This document shows positions 7,721 to 12,370 of a DNA stretch of 12,370 nt, one piece after another. Numbering within the stretch: position 1 is the stretch's first letter; the number at the start of each line of letters is the position of its first letter. Source of the DNA: an uncultured Eubacterium sp. (GTDB lineage: Bacteria > Bacillota > Clostridia > Lachnospirales > Lachnospiraceae); contig URGC01000076.1 in the NCBI GenBank assembly GCA_900547255.1, forward strand, positions 1-12,370, read 5' to 3'. The notes under the pieces are model-generated. The model saw nothing but the letters and a program-made list of their open reading frames with translations, searched no databases and had not been told where the DNA came from. The translations under genes were made by a program, and so were the position numbers.

Positions 7721-7771
7721 AAAGGGACTGCCGCCTTAACGATTGAAAATCGTTAAGGCGGCAGTCCCTTT
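7721..7771. terminator. Bidirectional intrinsic terminator, perfect 24-bp arms
   Basis: Arms 7721-7744 and 7748-7771 are perfectly complementary around a GAA loop. The core begins GGGACTGCCGCC and is far more GC-rich than its surroundings. Each arm starts with AAA and ends opposite TTT, so it can serve both the PAP2 gene (stop at 7701) and the convergent thiC (stop at 7788). The T runs are short; stem strength is high. Confidence 0.88.
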
Positions 7772-7787
7772 GCATTTTCTATATTTA

Positions 7788-9092
7788 TTATTCATCGAAT
7801 ATGCTTACTATCTCTCCATCAAGAATCTTATTCATATTCTTGACTGCACAGAAATTGCCACACATTGAACATGTATCTTCTTTTTCTGGCTTAGATGAAG
7901 CACGGTATCTTCTTGCCTTCTCAGGATCTATAGCAACATCAAACATTGCCTCCCAGTCAAGCTTCTTTCTGGCAACATCCATCTTGTGATCCCACTCCAT
8001 AGCTCCCGGAAGTCCCTTGGCTATGTCCGCCGCATGTGCCGCTATTCTTGACGCAATGATTCCTTCTTTAACATCATCAAGGTCTGGAAGTCTTAAATGT
8101 TCTGCTGGTGTTACATAACAAAGGAATGATGCACCATATGTAGCTGCAATCGCACCACCGATAGCTGCTGTTATGTGGTCATATCCCGGTGCTATATCTG
8201 TAACAAGAGGTCCTAACACATAGAAAGGTGCTCCCTTACAAAGTGTCTTCTGAATCTCCATATTAGCTTGAATCTGGTTAAGAGGCATATGTCCCGGTCC
8301 TTCAATCATAACCTGAACATCCTTATCCCACGCTCTCTTTGTAAGCTCGCCTAATGTGATAAGCTCCTCTATCTGTGATATATCTGAAGCATCCTCAATA
8401 CAACCTGGACGACATGCATCACCAAGGCTCATTGTCACATCATACTCTCTGCATATATCAAGAACCTCATCATAATGTTCATAGAATGGATTCTCATTAC
8501 CAGTCATCTCCATCCAGGCATATATGATTGAACCACCTCTTGAAACGATATTCATAAGTCTCTTTGAATTACGGAATCTCTTGGCAGTTGCCTTGTTAAT
8601 TCCACAGTGTATAGTCATGAAATCCACGCCGTCCTCAGCATGCATTCTTACTATATCAAGCCACTCCTGGGCTGTGATTTCCTTCAATGCCTTGTGATAA
8701 TACACAACTGCATCATATATAGGAACTGTTCCTATTATTGCTGGACATTCAGATGTAAGCTTTCTTCTAAACTTCTGCGTATCACCAAATGAGCTTAAAT
8801 CCATAATTGCTTCTGCACCCATGGCAACAGCATTATTAACCTTATCAAGCTCCATATCAAGGTCAACACAGTCTCTTGATGTTCCAAGATTAACATTAAT
8901 CTTAGTTCTTAATCTCTCACCTATTCCATTAGGCTCAAGACATTTGTGATTCTTGTTGGCAGGTATTATAACCTGTCCTTTTGCGATAAGTTCTCTTAAT
9001 TCGTTAACATCGATTCTTTCCTTATCGGCAACTTTTTTCATTTCTTCTGTGATGATGCCCTGTCTGGCAGCATCCATCTGCGTAGTATACAT
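7788..9092 (-). CDS. thiC: Phosphomethylpyrimidine synthase (thiamine biosynthesis)
   Basis: ThiC is a non-canonical radical SAM enzyme that converts aminoimidazole ribotide to HMP phosphate, the pyrimidine precursor of thiamine. The 434-residue product is the short form lacking the long N-terminal domain of the E. coli type. Recognisable blocks are SLGDACRPGC (222-231), EGPGHMP (264-270) and GPLVTDIAPGYDHI (294-307). The C-terminal cluster motif is CSMCGNFC with Cys408, Cys411 and Cys415, ligating the 4Fe-4S cluster. The Cys spacing is CX2CX3C rather than the CX2CX4C of the long form; from memory this is usual for clostridial short ThiC. Start: AGGAG (9101-9105) is 8 nt before the ATG at 9092 and lies next to the TPP riboswitch. 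No other thi gene is adjacent. Confidence 0.97.
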   Translation of the reverse strand: MYTTQMDAARQGIITEEMKKVADKERIDVNELRELIAKGQVIIPANKNHKCLEPNGIGERLRTKINVNLGTSRDCVDLDMELDKVNNAVAMGAEAIMDLSSFGDTQKFRRKLTSECPAIIGTVPIYDAVVYYHKALKEITAQEWLDIVRMHAEDGVDFMTIHCGINKATAKRFRNSKRLMNIVSRGGSIIYAWMEMTGNENPFYEHYDEVLDICREYDVTMSLGDACRPGCIEDASDISQIEELITLGELTKRAWDKDVQVMIEGPGHMPLNQIQANMEIQKTLCKGAPFYVLGPLVTDIAPGYDHITAAIGGAIAATYGASFLCYVTPAEHLRLPDLDDVKEGIIASRIAAHAADIAKGLPGAMEWDHKMDVARKKLDWEAMFDVAIDPEKARRYRASSKPEKEDTCSMCGNFCAVKNMNKILDGEIVSIFDE

Positions 9093-9104
9093 ATTTAACT
9101 CTCC

Positions 9105-9189
9105 TTTCCTACGTCGGCATTATCCGAATCAGGTTATATGGGTCGGCACATCTGTCCCTCTCAGCCGCCTGTCTGGCAGCTCCCCAAGC
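9105..9189 (-). promoter_or_regulatory. TPP riboswitch (THI element) controlling thiC
   Basis: On the minus strand the conserved core appears in order: GGGGAGC near the 5' end, CTGAGA (9159-9164), ACCTGAT (9128-9134), GGATAAT (9119-9125), then TGCCGACGTAGGAAA. There is no room for a terminator between the aptamer and the ATG, and the AAGGAG of the ribosome binding site adjoins or joins the closing P1 helix. TPP binding therefore probably blocks translation initiation; this mode is inference. Confidence 0.93.
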
Positions 9190-9195
9190 CGTTAT

Positions 9196-9224
9196 ATTAT
9201 ACCACTATTTACCACATTAGTCAA
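9196..9224 (-). promoter_or_regulatory. Promoter of thiC
   Basis: On the minus strand, TTGACT (9219-9224, 5/6), 17 nt, then TGG and a perfect TATAAT (9196-9201), an extended -10. The predicted start is near 9189, at the first bases of the TPP aptamer. Confidence 0.85.
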
Positions 9225-9231
9225 AGTACAT

Positions 9232-9247
9232 GGCTGGCTTCCCAGCC
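9232..9247 (-). terminator. Small GC hairpin between nrdD and the thiC promoter
   Basis: GGCTGG-CTTC-CCAGCC, a perfect 6-bp stem with a 4-nt loop, lies 8 bases from the thiC -35. It may help end nrdD transcripts, but no good T run follows on the minus strand. Confidence 0.3.
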
Positions 9248-9278
9248 CATTTTCTCCTCAAAGAATCCAAAACCGCCT

Positions 9279-9308
9279 AAAAATCACTGCTTCAAATCAC
9301 TGATTTTT
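9279..9308 (-). terminator. Possible nrdD terminator (AT-rich hairpin)
   Basis: Arms AAAAATCA (9279-9286) and TGATTTTT (9301-9308) enclose a 14-nt loop; AATCACTG also occurs twice here as a direct repeat. On the minus strand the stem ends in TTTTT. It lies about 95 nt past the nrdD stop. It is weak by sequence, but no better candidate is seen between 9248 and 9402. Confidence 0.35.
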
Positions 9309-9402
9309 CTTAAAGCAAATAAAAGCTGCGGAAAGCTCCAATTTTTCACACAAATCTGGCGCTATACGCAACTTTTATCTATATTCAGCCGAATCCCCAA
9401 TC

Positions 9403-11580
9403 CTACAGATGCAGCACTCTCTCCTTAATCTCCTGAGTTCTGCCCTGGTTCCAGAACTGTGTACCGATGTAGCCACAAGTTCTTCTGGCAACATTCATCT
9501 TGTCCTGGTCACGGTTCTTGCAGTTAGGGCATTCCCAGATAAGCTTGCCGTCATCATCAGTTATAATCTGAATCTGACCTGTGTAGCCGCATACCTGGCA
9601 GTAGTCGCTCTTAGTGTTAAGCTCGGCATACATGATGTTGTCATATATGTACTGCATAACAGAAAGAACAGCAGGTATGTTGTTAATCATATCAGGAACC
9701 TCAACATAACTGATTGCTCCACCCGGTGATAATGGCTGGAACTGGCTCTCAAACTTTAACTTGTCAAATGCACTGATATTTTCAGTTACATGGACATGAT
9801 AGCTGTTAGTGATGTAATTCTTGTCTGTAACACCAGGAATCTTGCCGAATCTCTTCTGTAAGCATTTGGCAAACTTGTAAGTTGTAGACTCAAGTGGTGT
9901 TCCATAGAGGCTGAAATCAATATTAGTCTCTGCTGCCCATCTCTTACATGTATCTGTAAGATAGTTCATAACCTTGAGTGCGAATTCTGTACCGCCCTCC
10001 TGAGTATGAGACACGCCCTTCATATATCTTGTACACTCACATAATCCTGCATATCCAAGAGATATTGTTGAATATCCGCCATAAAGAAGCTTATCTATAG
10101 TCTCGCCCTTTTTAAGTCTTGCGAGTGCTCCATTCTGCCAAAGAATTGGTGCCACATCAGATGGTGTTCCCTTTAATCTGTAATGTCTGCACATAAGTGC
10201 TCTCTTGCATAATTCAAGTCTCTCATCAAGTATAGACCAGAATTTATCCATATCCTTACCAGAAGAACATGCCACATCAACAAGGTTAAGAGTTACAACA
10301 CCCTGATTAAATCTTCCGTAATACTTAGGCTTGCCATTTTCATCATTGTATACAGTAAGGAATGAGCGGCATCCCATACATGGGAAGCACTGTCCCTCGC
10401 CATTCTTGTCTACCTTTAACTGCTTCATTATCTTTTCTGAGATATAGTCAGGAACCATTCTCTTGGCAGTACATCTGGCTGCAAGCTCTGTAAGATACCA
10501 GTACTTGTCGCCCTCATGGATATTGTCATCCTCAAGCACATATATAAGTTTAGGGAACGCTGGTGTTATCCATACGCCCTGCTCATTCTTAACGCCCTGG
10601 ATTCTCTGCTTTAACATTTCCTCGATTACAAGGGCTAAGTCATCTTTTAACTGTCCGTCTGGAACTTCGTTAAGATACATAAATACAGTTACAAATGGTG
10701 CCTGTCCATTAGTCGTCATAAGGGTGATTACCTGATACTGGATCATCTGTACACCATTCTTAATCTCTTCCCTGACACGCATCTCTGCAATCTCTTTAAC
10801 CTTCTCGTCAGAACATTCAATGCCGGCAGCATCAAACTCAGCTCTTACCTTACGGACGAATTTCTCACGGCTTATCTGAACAAATGGTGCAAGATGCGAA
10901 AGGCTTATGCTCTGTCCGCCATACTGTGAACTTGCAATCTGTGCAATTGCCTGTGTTGCTATGTTACATGCTGTAGAGAAACTCTTAGGCTTCTCAAGCA
11001 TAGTCTCACTGATAACAGTTCCGTTCTGTAACATATCCTCAAGATTAACAAGACAGCAGTTGTGCATATGCTGTGCAAAATAATCTGCATCATGGAAATG
11101 TATAAGTCCCTGCTCATGCGCATCTACTATATCCTGTGGAAGAAGAAATCTTCTTGTAATATCTTTGCTGACCTCTCCTGCCATGTAATCTCTCTGTACA
11201 CTGTTGACTGTAGGATTCTTATTAGAATTTTCCTGTTTTACTTCCTCATTATTACATTCAAGCAGACTAAGAATCTGCTCATCTGTAGAATTCGACTTAC
11301 GGACAAGTGCTCTCTTATACCTGTATGTGATATATTTTCTTGCTACCGCAAATGCCCTGAAATTCATTATCTGATTCTCTACAAGATCCTGTATCTCCTC
11401 TACATTGAGAGAACGATTCATCTCCTGACAGATATCCTCTACATTTTTACTGATAACTTCAATCTGCTCTTCTGATAAACGCTCATTGTGAACGACCTCA
11501 TTGTTAGCCTTTGCTACCGCCGCCATAATCTTGGCAATATCAAAGTTAACCTCCGTTCCACTTCTTTTAATAATCTTCAT
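9403..11580 (-). CDS. nrdD: Anaerobic (class III) ribonucleoside-triphosphate reductase
   Basis: NrdD reduces ribonucleoside triphosphates to dNTPs with an oxygen-sensitive glycyl radical installed by the radical SAM activase NrdG. The 725-residue product starts with an ATP-cone (MKIIKRSGTEVNFDIAKI, roughly 1-90) for allosteric control by ATP/dATP. It has the catalytic core (for example HNCCLVNLEDML) and, near the C-terminus, a four-Cys zinc site (Cys661/664 in CQVCG, Cys684/687 in CPNC). These are followed by the glycyl-radical loop RRTCGYIG, with Gly703 as the expected radical residue. The start at 11580 has AGGAGG (11593-11598) 12 nt upstream. An in-frame extension to 11667 exists but has no family similarity and runs through a terminator stem, so it is rejected. 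nrdG is not adjacent on either side. Regulation by NrdR is predicted from the boxes at 11662-11709. Confidence 0.97.
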   Translation of the reverse strand: MKIIKRSGTEVNFDIAKIMAAVAKANNEVVHNERLSEEQIEVISKNVEDICQEMNRSLNVEEIQDLVENQIMNFRAFAVARKYITYRYKRALVRKSNSTDEQILSLLECNNEEVKQENSNKNPTVNSVQRDYMAGEVSKDITRRFLLPQDIVDAHEQGLIHFHDADYFAQHMHNCCLVNLEDMLQNGTVISETMLEKPKSFSTACNIATQAIAQIASSQYGGQSISLSHLAPFVQISREKFVRKVRAEFDAAGIECSDEKVKEIAEMRVREEIKNGVQMIQYQVITLMTTNGQAPFVTVFMYLNEVPDGQLKDDLALVIEEMLKQRIQGVKNEQGVWITPAFPKLIYVLEDDNIHEGDKYWYLTELAARCTAKRMVPDYISEKIMKQLKVDKNGEGQCFPCMGCRSFLTVYNDENGKPKYYGRFNQGVVTLNLVDVACSSGKDMDKFWSILDERLELCKRALMCRHYRLKGTPSDVAPILWQNGALARLKKGETIDKLLYGGYSTISLGYAGLCECTRYMKGVSHTQEGGTEFALKVMNYLTDTCKRWAAETNIDFSLYGTPLESTTYKFAKCLQKRFGKIPGVTDKNYITNSYHVHVTENISAFDKLKFESQFQPLSPGGAISYVEVPDMINNIPAVLSVMQYIYDNIMYAELNTKSDYCQVCGYTGQIQIITDDDGKLIWECPNCKNRDQDKMNVARRTCGYIGTQFWNQGRTQEIKERVLHL

Positions 11581-11619
11581 AGACCCCCGAAACCTCCTGT
11601 GTAATGTGCTCCTCACACA

Positions 11620-11656
11620 TAAAAAACCTTGCTGGCAGACCATCCGCCAACAAGGT
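11620..11656 (-). terminator. Intrinsic terminator in front of nrdD
   Basis: On the minus strand ACCTTGTTGGC (11646-11656) pairs with GCCAGCAAGGT (11626-11636), 11 bp with one G-U, around a 9-nt loop. A run of T follows (six, the first paired; 11621-11626). It would stop read-through from the gene ending at 11752. The nrdD promoter lies just upstream, so its start site falls inside the 5' arm. Confidence 0.85.
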
Positions 11657-11658
11657 CG

Positions 11659-11687
11659 ATTATACAATATCTTGATAGGTCAGTCAA
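11659..11687 (-). promoter_or_regulatory. Promoter of nrdD
   Basis: On the minus strand, TTGACT (11682-11687, 5/6), 17 nt, then a perfect TATAAT (11659-11664). The predicted start is 11652 give or take 2, which gives a leader of about 72 nt. Confidence 0.85.
11662..11677 (-). promoter_or_regulatory. NrdR box 2 (overlaps nrdD -10)
   Basis: TATCAAGATATTGTAT on the minus strand matches 11 of 16 positions of the NrdR box consensus ACACWATATATWGTGT (consensus recalled from the literature) and overlaps the -10. It is weak alone, but it sits exactly 32 bp centre-to-centre from box 1. Confidence 0.7.
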
Positions 11688-11693
11688 TACGCC

Positions 11694-11709
11694 AACCTAT
11701 ATATTGTGT
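11694..11709 (-). promoter_or_regulatory. NrdR box 1 (upstream of nrdD -35)
   Basis: ACACAATATATAGGTT on the minus strand matches 14 of 16 positions of the NrdR consensus. Tandem boxes about three helical turns apart are the known arrangement for this dATP/ATP-sensing repressor of reductase genes, so repression of nrdD is likely. Confidence 0.82.
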
Positions 11710-11751
11710 ATTGTAAAGATATACAAACACACCTCAAACCGCATTAACAAG

Positions 11752-12370
11752 CTATTTTACAGCTTCATTATATTCTGCATTTTCTAAGATATCCTGATGT
11801 CCATTCCTGCACAACATACCTATATATGATGAGAATACTGAAGCACAGTCAACCTCATAATTAGCCCACTGGGCTTCTTCTCCCTTGCTCTTGTTAAATG
11901 TGACTGCTCCCTTGATAACATCACCATCAACAATAGCAAACTGGATAGTTGATGATACCTTGGACTCCTTAAAGAATCTGCAAAGCTTAGGGAACTCTGA
12001 GCGGAAATGGCTTATATGTCCCATATCAACACAGTTGCCATTGTTTGCCATAAGTCTGCTGTATTCCTTCCAGCCTATGAACTTGCCATCATTAATACCC
12101 TCTATATCCATTCCATATGAGAATATCTTCTTATACTTATCACCATAATATATTGATACATTGTCAATACCAAAATTGTTAACAAAATGCATAAGCGCAT
12201 CCCTAATGGCATCCGCAGGAGTATCCATAGCCATCTGCATAAATTTGCTGACATACTGGAGTTCTCTTACCTCTCTGTTATTGTTAAGAGCCTTCATCTC
12301 GCTTCCATTAAGTGTAGCCTCATACTCAGCTCTGTGAAGCTCATCCCTGAAGAATACATATCTGTCTCTG
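11752..12370 (-). CDS. C-terminal part of an unrecognised, possibly GAF-type signalling protein (5' end outside window)
   Basis: The gene was not recognised with confidence. The frame is open to the right edge. Before the internal ATG at 12297 it reads RDRYVFFRDELHRAEYEAT and then LNGSE, so the product is longer than the 181 residues starting there; at least 205 are visible. The segment has a helical stretch (RAEYEATLNGSEMKALN, then VSKFMQMAM), followed by an alpha/beta region with FGIDNVSIYYG, STIQFAIVDGDVIKGAVTFN and a final helix (DCASVFSSYIGMLCRNG). This pattern resembles a GAF domain linked by a signalling helix, but no GGDEF, HD or kinase motif is in view. It ends at 11752 without its own terminator; the hairpin at 11620-11656, beyond the nrdD promoter, is the first one downstream. 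Confidence 0.7.
   Translation of the reverse strand, partial: RDRYVFFRDELHRAEYEATLNGSEMKALNNNREVRELQYVSKFMQMAMDTPADAIRDALMHFVNNFGIDNVSIYYGDKYKKIFSYGMDIEGINDGKFIGWKEYSRLMANNGNCVDMGHISHFRSEFPKLCRFFKESKVSSTIQFAIVDGDVIKGAVTFNKSKGEEAQWANYEVDCASVFSSYIGMLCRNGHQDILENAEYNEAVK

Noticed and set aside
11062..11475. Plus-strand open frame of 137 codons
   Set aside because: Antisense to the conserved N-terminal part of nrdD, with no ribosome binding site and a low-complexity hydrophobic translation.
11581..11667. N-terminal extension of nrdD to a TTG at 11667
   Set aside because: It would be translated through the terminator stem and T run, has no ribosome binding site, begins before the predicted transcript start, and adds residues unlike the ATP-cone start seen at 11580.
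11675..11700. ATAGGT...ACCTAT inverted repeat around the nrdD -35
   Set aside because: Arms of 6 bp with a 14-nt gap, partly inside both NrdR boxes; best explained as by-product of those sites rather than a separate operator.
1..12370. CRISPR arrays, tRNA/rRNA genes, IS elements or phage genes
   Set aside because: No regularly spaced repeats, cloverleaf-like segments, transposase motifs or paired terminal repeats were seen on reading both strands.

Overview
The window looks like chromosome from a low-to-moderate-GC anaerobic member of the Clostridia, most likely Lachnospiraceae. This is inference from three things: the class III (glycyl-radical, oxygen-sensitive) ribonucleotide reductase, the short 434-residue form of ThiC, and strong AGGAGG-type ribosome binding sites with consensus sigma-A promoters. 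No phage, IS, CRISPR, tRNA or rRNA gene was seen. Nearly everything reads on the minus strand; one gene, a PAP2-type phosphatase, reads on the plus strand.

Layout from left to right. (1) 1-3690: carB (its 3' end runs off the left edge) and carA, an intact carbamoyl-phosphate synthase operon transcribed leftward from its own promoter at 3662-3690. (2) 3712-6779: a three-gene leftward unit made of a degenerate ABC ATPase, a polytopic membrane protein and a membrane-anchored protein with Asp-box (BNR) repeats. It has a consensus promoter (6751-6779) and a hairpin terminator (3712-3764). (3) 6862-7701: a divergent PAP2 phosphatase gene with an extended -10 promoter. (4) 7721-7771: a perfect 24-bp-arm hairpin that ends both the PAP2 gene and the convergent thiC. 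(5) 7788-9224: thiC under a TPP riboswitch, whose transcript starts almost at the first base of the aptamer. (6) 9403-11709: nrdD, whose promoter is overlapped or flanked by two NrdR boxes exactly 32 bp apart and whose start site falls inside the 5' arm of a terminator hairpin. (7) 11752-12370: the C-terminal end of a protein, probably a signalling protein, cut by the right edge.

The housekeeping genes make precursors for nucleotides and cofactors: carbamoyl phosphate for pyrimidines and arginine, dNTPs by anaerobic reduction, and the HMP moiety of thiamine. They are separate, individually controlled units rather than one pathway operon. The least explained part is the ABC/permease/Asp-box unit. 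Its ATPase has Arg in place of the Walker A Lys, lacks the LSGGQ glycines and has no H-loop His, so it may bind nucleotide without working as an ordinary pump motor. The second most interesting point is the nrdD promoter/terminator arrangement, which could let nrdD escape a terminator that stops read-through from the gene upstream.
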